A stretch of DNA of 64,000 bases from positions 58,222,033 to 58,286,032 of the forward strand of contig CM048845.1 in NCBI GenBank assembly GCA_026545225.1. The letters run 5' to 3'. Position numbers and translations under genes: made by a program. Below, piece by piece: positions 44,883-57,302 of the stretch. The number at the start of each line of letters is the position of its first letter. Position 1 is the stretch's first letter. The notes beneath the pieces are model-generated. The model saw nothing but the letters and a program-made list of their open reading frames with translations, ran no database searches and was not told the origin of the DNA. The stretch comes from Cornus controversa (taxonomy: Eukaryota; Streptophyta; Magnoliopsida; Cornales; Cornaceae).

Positions 44883-46890
44883 TTAGATAAGTTTACTTAC
44901 TTTTTTTTTTTGAGATGGAAGCCAATCTTTCGTAAAAATCAAAGCCTCTACAATTTCTGGAAGTAAGGAAGCACGTGATTCATCAATGACTCTACCTCCT
45001 ACACTAAATGTTGCCTTAGATGCCACAGTAGTTGCTGGAATAGCCAAAACATCACGAGCTATTTTTGCCAAAGTAGGAAGTTCAGCACTATTCACTTTCC
45101 ACCAATTCAGGATTTTAAAACTTTCATTTCTTGGAAACATGGGCTCTTCCAAATATTGCTCCAATTCTGACTTCTGATAATGAAGAATATTAGAAGATCG
45201 ACCACGCAAATACCACGAATCAAAATAATCCAATTTGTTATCTTTAGAAGCCTCACACGTATTACCACCACTACTAGAACCACCATCTTCTTTAACACAA
45301 TGAATAGATGGTTGAGGGAAATCAACTTTATACTCATTGAAAAGATCAAAAAGAGCACTATGAACTCTTTGAACATATTTACTAGCATCATCACCATAAA
45401 TCTTATCATAATAATACTTCACCAAGTCTAGCTTAAATCTTGGATAAAAAACAATAGCAATTGCTAACACCAGGAAACACTCCTCCCAATACTTATCAAA
45501 CTTTATTTTCATTGGAATAGCCATTAAACGAAGAAAATTATGTTCACTACTTTCCCATTCAATCAAATGCATTTGAATATCACAAATATCAGGAGAAAAC
45601 AAATTTGAAGTTGGATAATCACTACCAGAAAAATGATTTGTTGCATCATAAAAAGTTCTCAAGCAACCACTTAAAACTCTTGGCATTTCCCATTCCTCAT
45701 TAGACGGGTTAAATTTAAATCCACGATTTTTTTGAGCTAACCGACAAAACACCTCTTTCACTTCCAATGCACTTTCAAGCATTAAAAAGTGGAATTCCAC
45801 CAAGTAGGGAAATCCATCTTTACCTTCTTTTTGTCCCGCAACTTGACTTTATTTTTTTCATTATTAAACTTTTGTGTTGCATATGGAGATCTTTTCAAAT
45901 ACTTCACTGTTTCTCTAACCTTATAAATAAAGTCTCCAATCACTTTTAGGCCATCTTGCACAAATAAATTTAGTATATGCGCATTACAGCACACATGAAA
46001 TAAATCACCATCCAAACACAACAAAAACTTGTCACAAAGCCAACTTTTCAAGCTTCTTACCATTGCATCATTAACAGTTGCATTATCAACCACAATAGAG
46101 AACAACTTCTTATCAAGATTCCAATCTCAAATTAAATCTGTGATGTATCTAAAAAGAGTTTCTGTATCATTAGAATATTCAATGCATTTGTAAGCAAGAA
46201 TTTTTTCTTCAATTCCCAATCATCATCAATAAAATGAGATGTCAAACATATATATCCAATATCATGATGATCAGATCAGAAGTCCATATGTCAGTGGTAA
46301 GAGTGATCCTACCAGAAAATTTATCAAAATAATCATATAACTTCTTTCTCTCTTTTGCTTAAACTTTTAGGATGTTGGCCCTTACCATATTCCTTGACAT
46401 GAGTTTAAACATTGGTTGAAGTCCATTCACAAATATCTCAAAATATTCATGTTTAACCATGTTAAATGAATAGTTATGTTTAATAACCATCCTTGCAAAA
46501 TCCATTCGATTTATCACTTGGTCAAACTTATGATCTTGAATTTTAGGAGTTGAGTTGGAGGCATTCTTGGCCGAGATAGCATTTGTTGACCACTATTTCT
46601 ATGAATTCTTACTACACATCTAGATAAATGACCTTTTAGGTGGCTGGTTCCTTTAGTACTTTCTTCTACAAATTATTTTTTACAATGTTTACACTTCGTA
46701 ATATCTTCCCATTTGGACCTTTTAGTTTATCAAAATCTTGGCATACATTTGATGTCAACTTCAGTCTCTCGGGAGAACTTGGAGCTAAAATATCATGTAC
46801 TTCAATGATGTCCCCATCACCATCATTTTCAGTAACATTTTCAGTAGCAGACATTGCGAACAACTCGAATATAGCAAATCCTAAAACCAC
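44883..46890 (-). pseudogene. hAT transposase, zinc-finger BED type, frameshifted
   Basis: From the N-terminus: 46666-46890 reads SNVCQDFDKLKGPNGKI, then a frameshift leads to KCKHCKK and HLKGHLSRC, the BED zinc finger (46615-46700). 46240-46600, in one frame with stops, has HNYSFNMVKHEYF and ITLTTDIWTSDHHDIGY with the first catalytic Asp. 45782-46105 has SIVVDNATVNDAM with the second Asp and CCNAHILNLFVQDGL. After a frameshift near 45790 (FPTWWNST), 44883-45803 runs to the C-terminal dimerisation domain (SELEQYLEEP, then ILNWWKVNSAELPTLAKIARDVL and ASLLPEIVEALIFTKDWL). It would have cut and rejoined the element in the nucleus. At least two frameshifts and several stops inactivate it. Confidence 0.9.
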
Positions 46891-46930
46891 ATATTATTCA
46901 TCAATTAATAAAATAAACAACCAATATTAA

Positions 46931-47700
46931 ACAAATTATGAAATTTGAACAAAACATACTACTACTGCACTACTATTGAAGTTAAAAGAACAAAAAATGT
47001 AATGCATACTTTAGAAAATGACAATGACCAAAAAAACAAAACTCCTCAAGAGAGAGAAAAATAGTCTTGGCAAAAAACGTAGGGAGGGAAAAAAAAGTGG
47101 AAAAAATATGATGAGAACTTTTGTTAAAGGAATGAAAAAAAAAAGAGAGAAAAAAAAAAAGAAGAGGCTCAAAACTAGAAAAGAAAAAAGGGTTGAATAA
47201 GTAATAGGTTTGTACCCTTTCGTAACTAACTAAAATTATCATTAAGAGTGAGAAAAAGATTAAGAAGGAAGAAGAAGAAGAGGGAAAAAAAAAAGAGAAA
47301 AATACATAGTTAAATCTGTAGTCAAAGAAGAAAAACAAAAACACCACAAATTAGGGCTAGTAAATTGTAGCAAAGAAAAAGAAAAGGAAGAACAAGAATA
47401 AAAAAAAAATAGAAAGTAAAATCTATTGAAGGAGAAAAACGATATACACAAATTAGGGCTGCCAATAAGTTGTAACAAAGAAAAAGAGAAGGAAGAAGAG
47501 AAAGAAAAGGAAAGAGAATAAAGAACTCGCCGATGGATTCACTCTTCAAACGGTAGATTGACGAGCTCATTCACACAATCGCTGCTTCGTTTTCTCGAGC
47601 TTCAACTGTTCAACACCAATTTTGTGACTTTTGTCTAGACACTTCTCTTTGAAAATAAGATCACCAAATACTACCTCAGATTCTCATATAAGGTTAGTTG
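46931..47700. other. Purine-rich low-complexity flank of the hAT gene
   Basis: No gene. 47080-47175 and 47255-47520 are long GAA/GAAA/AAG purine runs that open artificial frames on both strands. Two near-copies of an ACACCACAAATTAGGGCT.. / ACACAAATTAGGGCTGCC.. phrase (47340 and 47448), about 108 bp apart, show a local tandem duplication. This would be the 5' region of the transposase gene. Confidence 0.6.
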
Positions 47701-47983
47701 TTGGGAATGTTAATATATTTTTCAGTGTATGATATTATTGTGCAACATAAATCAATCAAACGGTTGATAGTTAATATATATAATATACATATATATATAT
47801 ATATATAATTTAATCGGATCACTATCGGATCGAATCACCCTAAATCCAAATCCAATTTGTTAAGAAATCGGGTTATCAGGTTCAGATCATTATCGGGTTA
47901 TCGGATTTTTAATACAATCCATATCCGAATTATCGGATCGGATTCAGGCCAAAATTCGATCCATTGACAGGTCTAATCGTAAC

Positions 47984-50030
47984 CCCTCGAATGCAAATCC
48001 TGCAGAATTTATAATTATTCACCAATCTTATACAACTCACATCTAAACACATCGCAGGTCTATAAATCAATCCATAAATCATCGTAACATAATGAAATGC
48101 TACAAAATCATAAACTCCATGCATTTGACCCAAATCATACATTTCATTTATATAATTCTCCAAATTCATAATCATCATATGAATTATATACATAACGGCC
48201 CAAAAGTACAAGTAGCGCAACTATAGCTACAATTTCAACAAAAATAACATGTCACAAGCCAGCATAGATAGAATTAGATACAATATCCAAAAATATCTCA
48301 AAAACACTACTAAGAGTTTCACTAGGCCACTCAAGTCCTGTTCGTCATCGGTGCCTTATCTGTAAAAATGTTTGGAGGGAAAGGGGTGAGCAAAACAACG
48401 AGCTCAGTAGGAATGCCCCAACCCACCTAGGCATCGACCTGACACCGACCTACATGATATACAACCATGATGTCACTACACTACATGACATATTCAATTC
48501 TCTCATGTTCAATCAATCACAAATGCAATTTGACAAGTGTACATTTGATCCATACAACATGTTTAACAGTTAAAACACATAAGTATCAAGATATTTACGT
48601 CTTCTTCGGTCATAATCTGATACATAGACATGATTGGTCAACTCCGACGACACCTGTATGATTTGGGCAAATTCAAAGAATCATACAATCCCGGTAATAT
48701 ATTAATCTTGCCATTGTGAGTGGGCAACTCCGACGATCACAAGATTTTGGATAACTCCGAGTTCTATGAATTAGCCTTAGTATGATTGGGCAATTCCAAT
48801 AGTCACACCTTAGTGGATAATTATACCACTTTCGTAACATGGTTGGACAACTCTGAACCCCATTTACGTCTCACTTGGACAATTCTCCGATAATTACTTA
48901 TACATGCATATCGAGCACATATATCACATAACATATACTTTTCATGTTCTTCAATGCACATTCTTGCTACAATTGATTTCTAGCATGCATTAATTCCACC
49001 TACACATCCTCCATATAGTCACATATATGCTTCAAAACATGCATATTATTCACATATGCATACAATTCACAATACTCCACAATATGCTCACATTTTCATG
49101 CATTCAATATGAATAATTACACCTTCATCATATACTACAGTATGAATGACATTCATATGTATAAATCATAAGGAAGATTATAGTACAATACACAACCCTA
49201 ACACTCTCCCATACATGCCTAACTCAACCAATACCTTCTCAAACTCACCAAAACCCTAAAATCGATGAATAAGAAGGAAGAAACACCCTTACCTTGAATT
49301 TGAAGACTTTCTAACAAATTTCTAGAATTCCTCCAAGTTCTACCTTGTCGAAATTCATGTTTGTTCAGTTTAAATCATAGTCCTTGTCGCATACAACAAG
49401 TTATTTTTCACGACAACTTACGAATCCAAGTCTGCTGCCTCTGAAATGAAGAGAGAATGAATATAGATGAAATGTGAGAGAAGAGAGAGAGTTGGGTGAA
49501 TGTTCAAATGGATGGGATTCTTAGACTTAGATATTTATAATATCTAGGGCGCAAAATGACCAAAACGCCCCCGGGCCACTTAACGTACCCTCTCGACCTC
49601 CATTTTTGATTTCGAAAGAGGCTACAGTTCTGAAATTGATTCCTTAACTCTTTAAATATTTTATTTGGTTTACAATCAAAAAATATATTTTAAAAAAAAA
49701 AATCGGATTCCCAGGCCCACCCAATCCGCGTCCTGGACCCCGCCGACTCAAAATTCTCAAATTTTACCAAACACTCCCAAAAATTTTTGAACATATTTTC
49801 ACATTTAAAACATACTAAATATCATTTAAAATGCATTTATTGCAAAAATGATGACAATCCAAAATTCTAAATTTTTGCCAAACACTTCCAAAACTTTTCA
49901 GAACTCCTAAACAAGTTCTCAAACATGTTTTCTACATTTAAAACATGTTAAACATCATTTAAAATGTATTTATGGTAAAAATGATGAATGAAAAAAAATC
50001 GGTCAAAATTAGACCTGGTCTCTATAGGAT
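47984..50030 (-). repeat. Large LTR, Del/Tekay-like, copy B (right part)
   Basis: Colinear with 27560-29411 at many blocks: ATATCCAAAA, CATC.GTGCCTTAT, GGAATGCCCCAACCCACCTAGG, repeated CAACTCCGA.. phrases, TAGATATTTATAATATCTAGGG, CACTTAACGTACCCTC, and the end GGTCTCTATAGGA. Its left part was presumably carried left of the hAT insertion, but I cannot match that side with certainty. Within 49740-49960 the phrase CCAAACACT.CCAAAA occurs twice, about 120 bp apart. No genes. Confidence 0.6.
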
Positions 50031-50397
50031 GAGATGCTCGATAAATAAAATATCGGATATGGATTTGATAATCAAGAAAGATATCAAGATTGATTAAATG
50101 AGTTGAGCTCCAACTTCATTATTCTTGACTTAATCCCATATGAATGCGGTTGATCACATGAATCCTCTTCAATTAATTGAACATTCGTCAAGAAGATTTC
50201 ACATAACTTTTACAGTGGATTGTGATATATGTTTACAGTGGATTGTGATATATGTATGAATGTTGAAATTGATCAACTAAACTCCAACAAATCACCAACA
50301 CTTTTATGAATGCTAAAATTGAGTTTGAGCAAATTGTTGGACGTCCCAACACTTGCTCCATTTATAAGTTGACATGTTAAACCATCTAAAAAAATTA
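50031..50397. other. Intergenic sequence
   Basis: No gene. The phrase TTTACAGTGGATTGTGATATATG occurs twice in succession at 50209-50231 and 50232-50254, a 23-bp tandem duplication. Confidence 0.6.
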
Positions 50398-50844
50398 GGG
50401 TAAATTACTCCAACCTCCCCTATAGTTTGACTTAATTACTATGAGATTAAAGTTTTGTAAAAATAACTCTAACACCCATTGTCAAAATTAGTCAGCTGAT
50501 ATTATAAAGCATTTTACAGTTTTATCCTTTCTCAATATCTTTATTTTCTTTCCAATAACCTTTTATTTCTCTCTCTAAATTTATCCTCCCTCCACCACCA
50601 GTCGCTCCCCATTCTCTCTGTATCTCTCTCTCCATCTACATTGGAGCCCTGCAACTCACTTCTCAAGAAAAACTAATATGTGAGTTCAACTTAATAGTAG
50701 GGGACATCAGAGTTATTTCACACAATCTTAAAGGAGGTTGACCAAAAAATTTTGACGAGTTTAATTTGAGCTAATTAGACCAAATCTTAAGATATGTTAA
50801 AGTAATTTACCAAAAACTTAAGGAAAGTTACAAGTAAATTACCC
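50398..50844. mobile_element. MITE, hAT-type target duplication
   Basis: 447 bp with GGGTAAATTAC at the left and GGGTAATTTAC as the reverse complement of the right end, flanked by perfect 8-bp repeats AAAAATTA (50390-50397, 50845-50852). It has no coding capacity. The AT-rich duplicated site weakens the case slightly, but ends and duplication agree. Confidence 0.7.
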
Positions 50845-50852
50845 AAAAATTA

Positions 50853-52414
50853 AATCATATGGTGCTGAACTGTGCGTGAGTCAATACCTGACTAAGCTGT
50901 CAGGAGGACTTGAATTACACATAGAGGGGACCACCTAATATCAAAAGTAGTGAGTGACCCACATGATTCATTAATCCCCCCAAGACTTGCCACCACTTTC
51001 AAATTTCCAAAGTCCAAGTTGGTAAGATTTTGACAGAACCTTTCACTTTATACTGCTCCATTAATTTCTCATGTGCATTGTTTTAACTTTTCACGAATAA
51101 GGCATGATCATGAATATCTGTACTCACTGTTTTTGAAACATTCCTTTTTGCAGATACTTGCCAGATATATACCATCATTGAATGAGACCTTCTTTCAGAC
51201 TAAAAAAGAATCAGACCTTCTACTATTAATTTTTCTCTCTTTTCTTTTAGAAGAGAGATTTAATTTAACAATAGGAGGTTGGGTATTTCCTAGTGGAATC
51301 CAAAAGTGAGAAAAGCTCATTTTTCTTCTTCTTCTTCTTCTGTTAAGTGAAGCCTTTTCTGTATTCAAGGCCATTGACTTTATATAGGATAATAAGATTG
51401 CTTTGGAGCAATCTTGATTAGAAAGCTTATATGCAATCTGATAAAGATTTCCCTGTAATCTGAACTTGTGGCCCATAAGTCACATAATTTGTTCTCTTTT
51501 CCTTTAATTTGTTCGCATTTGGTGGGCATCTCAATCTTTTCCTTTATTTGCATTTGGTGGGCATCTCCTCAATCAGATATAGATAGTGTTAGAGAAAAGA
51601 AATGAAAACTATCAAATTATTATTTTATTTCAAGGTTACTCTTTCTGTAAGAGTAAATAAAGAACTCACTTGTTACCAAAAAGAATAATACATAGGGTTT
51701 GCTTTGCTTTGCTTTGCTCAGACTTACAGGGCCTGTGTGGGGCCCACACAGCCCTCACAACCGACTGTCTGGGTATTTGTATATTGAATTGCCCTAAAAA
51801 AAAATGGAGACAAAATATGTAATTAGTTAATTACTAACTCCCATGTTATTTGATTTAAGCTAAGACTCATTTTTCTTTCCTTTCCTTTCCTTTCCTTCCC
51901 TTTCCCTGTCCAAAACTCCTATACATTAATGTTACTTCAGACTTGAGAATAGTGCACCATGTCAAGTTCAATGTCAAACCAAGATTCAATACATACATAT
52001 ATATATATAAAGTTGCCCAACAATGTATTCACAAATAGGAGACATGGGTTGGTAATTGTTGGTATATCTTTTTCATTGATTGAAATTAAAGTTGCCCAAC
52101 AATGTATTCACAAATAGGAGACATGGGTTGGTAGTTGTTGGTGTGTGTATGTGTGTGTATATATATAGATACACACACAGCGACATATAGGTCCATTCGA
52201 ATCCCATTTTTCTTGTTGACAACTTGGCGAACATCACAATATGCAGAACTTTTATAATTCAAAAGGAAACATCAGCTAGAGTCAAGACTCAGAAAACAGC
52301 AAAACATAATTACATTACTTCATTAATTTGGAAATTTGGACACACACTTCATCACACAAACTTCATTAGTCACACCAAGATTAGTTACAAATCTTGAAAA
52401 CCATCATGGAACTT
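50853..52414. other. 3' flank of the raffinose synthase gene
   Basis: No gene. It contains short microsatellites: (CTT)n near 51330, GCTTT repeats at 51700-51718 and CCTTT repeats at 51872-51900. CATTTGGTGGGCATCTC is repeated at 51517 and 51550. The frames at 51073-51476 overlap on both strands and have no domain. The 3' untranslated region and poly(A) signals of the gene should lie just left of 52415, but I see no canonical AATAAA I would defend. Confidence 0.5.
52009..52147. repeat. Direct repeat of about 59 bp, two copies
   Basis: AAAGTTGCCCAACAATGTATTC begins at 52009 and again at 52088 and runs through GACATGGGTTGGTA.TTGTTGGT with one difference. The offset is 79 bp. A TG/TA microsatellite (52141-52180) follows. 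Confidence 0.9.
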
Positions 52415-55400
52415 TCAAAACAAGTATTCAATTACAGATAATCCTGAAGAATTAGGCCACGGAACTCGAACTGTGATCATATGATCATTGTAACTGAAAT
52501 CAATGTCCACTCCATTGATCCGGCAAGTCACCGGCTCCTCGGATGCAAAGACTCTCATTTCCCCACTTCCTCTGACTCCAACTCTCACCGAATTTTCATA
52601 ATCGTCGACGACCAACGATTGAATTGCACCACCAGAGTTGAGCATGTTCACCAACCCAATGGGTGCAAATTGAATAGACTCATTTGGTAAAACTTTCACT
52701 GGAGAGATTGTTAGAAGCTCATACTCCAATGGCCTAAGCAAAACCTCCAAGTTGTCTGATGACTTCAAGAGCCTTAGCTTCTTTTCTTCAAACATGTAAA
52801 CTGCAAATATGTCCACTCCTTTGATGGAGATTGGGTTTTTCCCATTGCTCCATTCAATATCTTTAGGACTTACCCAACATGTCCCAGTTTGTAGGTACTC
52901 AATGGCACTCTTGTTTCGCCGAGACAACTTGCACCATCCTCCTCCTTGACAGTTAAACGCTCCAAGAACCCCAGTAAACTGTCACGAATACAAACCAAAA
53001 CAACATTGAATTAAGAAGCACCTCAACTTGATTCATTCCAAAAATTCCATTAGTCTAATGCATCGGCTTTCATCACCAAGTCGGCCCTGGGCTGAGGCGG
53101 TCCAAGTTGTTGCCAAGGGCTTTTAAATTTGGAAAGCCTCATATTTATACACATGTTTTAATTATAGTCCCAATTTCTTTCTTCTCTAGTCTAACCGTTA
53201 AAGTCTCATATTATTCCTTCGGTCCATCTTCGAACTTATCAATTAAAAGGTCCAAACACTACATCAGTCAATTACTAGTTCTATTATATAGGTCCGATTT
53301 CTTTTATCTCTAGTGTTGAATATTTTATTTTAATTTTTTGATGTGAACTGGATTGGTGTTATTTATAAAGCACCAAGACCGAAATTTTTCTTTTTTTTTT
53401 TGTGTTTTCAACACTAATGTGTTTTATGTGCTTATCGTCCAATTTTAATAAAAATTTCGCACTCTTATAAATTTTTTGGGCTTGTGAAATCTTATGTATA
53501 AAAAATATGGCATTTGAAAGTTCACTTCGAGTCTCTCAAAATTTTAAAAATCTCAGGGCCGGCCCTGTTTCATCACTAAGTGTCAAATCTAAAAAATTCT
53601 TCTTAATTAATTCAGTATGGACAATGATATGTAGTCCGATAGTGTCAACTAATTCAATCATTTTATATGAGTTGGGAATGACGTCATCCCCCACTCACAT
53701 TTATGCAGTCGGACGTGTCCGAAAGCCGTATAACGACTCATTTAGCATTGAATAAAAAATGGGGGAATGGCCCATTTTCCCAATAAATGATTCCAATCAT
53801 TTCATTGACATGAATGCTCACCATCTACGCGTGCACGCATGCACACACACATGTATAAAAAAATATAATCAACTAAGGGAAAAAGTTTTCTTACTCTGTT
53901 GAGATTCCAAATCTTGAGCATAGTTTTGCCATCGCATAATGGATCTTCGAAAAGGCAATCTCTAGTTGGAAGTGCATAATGTTGGCATCGTAAGATGGAT
54001 CCATCAGGCAACACTAGTCTCTTGAGCAGCTCGAAGTTGTGGTTCCCGACAGTGTCACTCACGTAAATAGGTCCGCCGGAGATGGCTCGAGAGGCGGCAT
54101 GGAATCCGGCACATGGATGAGTAGATTGAAACATATCCCAGTCTGGTTGTATGAAGTTCCCCATCCACAAGCTGTTGTAAGCACAGTGCACCATATGGCA
54201 CCCTTGCAGCCAATATACCCCATTTGGATCTCCGTATGGATCACTGCACCAAAAATCATCTCCTACATATATATTCACACACAATCTTTAGTGCTTTTAT
54301 GAAAAAGTTCACGTACTAACTAACGTTGCAACAACTCGAACGGGTTAGAAGTATAATTCGGGTTCAACCAACTCGACTTTCAACCTTGATTACTCAACTC
54401 TAGTTTAACGCATCCTTAAATTTTTAAACTCAAATTGAGATTTTGTATTAGAAAGTCGAGTTATCTATATTGTCAATCTTTACGTTAAAAATTTCAAGTG
54501 ATCTTTAATAAGTTTAACATTAGATTACTCCTAAACACAAGGATTATAAAAAACTTAATACAAACTTCTAAAAAATTAAAACAATTTTTTAGGAAATTAA
54601 TTATCGATACAATAAATTAAGATTTAAATAAAGGAGTTGAAAAGATAAAGGTTATCATAATTTGAATATTATATATAATAGATATTTAAAATAAAAAAAT
54701 ATTTATAAAAATAATATTACAATTCGGGTTCAAATTAAACTTGAGTTGTTGGCACCTCAATCCAAACCCGACTCTAATTAAGTTTTGGTTGAGGTTTTTC
54801 AACCCAAGTTCAACCCTAATTGTAAAAATAGTTGTCCAAGCTCTTAAAAAATCGGATTGGGTTCGAATTGTCCAACCCAAGTTGCACCCCTAACCAGTAC
54901 TATCAATTCAGACCAAGCTCACAACCCAAAAATCCCTAATTTCCACTTAGTTGCTACAAGTCAAATGGCAAAGGAAAACCAAATTTCATTTATTTCCAGC
55001 AATTTTCTTATCAACCAAGCAGCACCAAAAATCATTCATCTCCTACCATATGTTAACACAAATTTTTTAGTGCCTATGAAAAAGTCCAACCACTGCTATC
55101 AATTCAGAGCAATGTCACAAACTTTAAAGTCCAAATTTCCACTTTGTTGCCCAGAAGACACGCGGTAAATGATGCAGCTATAGAAGTGAAATGGGACAAG
55201 GAAAACCCAATTTCATTTATTTTCAAGAATTTTCTTACCAACCAATCAGCACACAAGTGTAGTGAACATTCAATCTGTGTCATTTCATAAGCTTGAATGA
55301 TATATATGCTATAACAGACAGACTTAGTAGAAAGTACTATCTATGAATACTAAAAATTGATGCATACCTACGCGTCCGAGGGCTATGGCCTCTGTTCCAA

Positions 55401-57259
55401 GTAACATGAAGTCATTGCAATGCTCCATGCTAGCAATCACACCATTCCCATTAAAATGTTTCCTCACAGAAGCAGTTAGGGCATTGTAGTAAGCTTTAGC
55501 GAGCTCAACCCGGCCACCGTATTCCTCCGCTACCATCTCAAGCACCTGCACAATGCCAAATACTGCACCATAAGTGTCTATGCACGAGAGCTAGACCACC
55601 TACAACATGAATGAATAGCCGAATGTCTTTCCATCTATTTGGCTCATAAATGTTTATGCGCTAAATCGAGATATTCACTAGACCACCTATTCGAGTCTCC
55701 TCAGGGCCATTGGAGACAAACTCGGTCGTTAACTTCAGGGGCTCGTGAGATTAGTCGAGATGCGCACAAGCTGACCCGAACACCCACGATTATCAAAAGA
55801 AAAAAAAAAAACTTATGCAACATTTCTTCATTGGTAGTATAGAGTAAGGTTAGGTGCGAGAAAGCAAAGGAAAATGATTAGTACAATGAAGGTTATCACC
55901 GGATAAATAGTCGAATGTATCACCGTCTATTGAATGATGAAAGTGGAATAACCGTTTGAGCCTCACATATCATATCTGATGGATGGAGAATGATTCGGTT
56001 TTGTATTCGGTGATAATAACTTTCACTATACGTATCATTACTCAAAAACAAAATTGGAGAATACAACTTACCGCAAAAAAAAAAAATTTGAAGAATATCT
56101 CATGGTGTATTTTTATGTAACAAGTAATGCTCCGAAATGAAAATATAGACTAACATTTACACAATAGAAATGCCATAAAAGGACACAATTACATAAAGCC
56201 CAACCTGATCTTGCATTGATTGGGCTTGACCAAACTGTACTAGGTGGGCTTCTTTAAGCATACTAAACGGGCTGGTCCAGGCTTGAAGATGTAAGCCCAG
56301 GCCCATCCATTAACTTAGTGGGCCGGTCCCAGGCCAGGTTTGAGCTTGGGATTTTTTGGAGGCTTATTTTTTTTCAAGAAATACGACAAAACACCCGAAT
56401 CGTAATACTATTGTCTTAATTATTCATTTAAACACTTAGAGGAAAGAGATACAATTCTTATCTATTACTTATTAAGAGTCTTTATTGAACACAAGTAATT
56501 GGAGTGCAAAAAGATCGATCGACAAATGTAATACTACTCTTTCGTTCAATTAAAGGCCAAACAAAATTACAAAAACTCATGAATGGGCATATACACAATG
56601 TCAAACCACAACAATGGCTGCATAAACGCAATTGGTTAGTGGAAAGTCTATTATTAGAAATTGTTCTTAGAGTCAACAAGAGCACTTGAGCAATGTCACT
56701 TCACTATGTAAAGAAGCATATATAAAATATAAAAGCAATTATATTTTAAGTCTTTATCTTTCTATTACAACCGACGGTAAGGTATCACACATTAAGGAAA
56801 TACTCACACGTAACAATATGACACACTAAAATAAATATATTTTTAATTATGTGACAAGATATAATTAGTTAACGACAACAACGACATAGTATTCTTATGT
56901 TACAAAAATTTTTAGATAGTCTCAATCAATTATAGACAAACATATCACCAAAAATAATTAAATAAAATTAATATATTTGGTGATGTGTATGTCTATGATC
57001 GATCGGTACCGTGTAGTTCTAAATTATCTAATGATTTTTTCGAAAGATACAAAATATGGGTAAATCTACACCAACTCTTAACATTTCCTAGTGTAAAAAG
57101 TTTTCATTGCTAGCTAATTATACACACACATATGTGTGTGCGTGTGTCATCCTATCACTATCTTCATTAATATTTGAAACCCACAATTCCAGAAATTAAA
57201 CTTGCTTTCCAAAACCAGCCTTTTCTTATTAGCTAAGCTCTTCCTTGAATATTTATTTC

Positions 57260-57302
<43 letters not shown>

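Larger units (their letters stand above)
41891..47975 (-). mobile_element. hAT-superfamily DNA transposon, 6.1 kb, with broken transposase
   Basis: Ends: TAGACCTATAAACAG on the left, and TAGACCTGTCAATGG as the reverse complement of the right. They are flanked by ATCATAAC (41883-41890) and ATCGTAAC (47976-47983), an 8-bp target duplication with one transition; 8 bp is the hAT hallmark. Both subterminal regions are rich in ATCCGA/TCGGAT words (left 42030-42060, right 47812-47945), the kind of repeats that bind transposase. The transposase lies on the minus strand at 44883-46890. The element seems to interrupt a large LTR whose right part continues at 47984. Confidence 0.9.

Noticed and set aside
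46982-47570. Open frames on both strands with long K/E or F/S runs
   Set aside because: They translate GAA/GAAA purine tracts; composition, not coding, explains them.
55639-56689. Open frames in raffinose synthase intron 1
   Set aside because: Short, opposed on both strands, no domain; removed with the intron.
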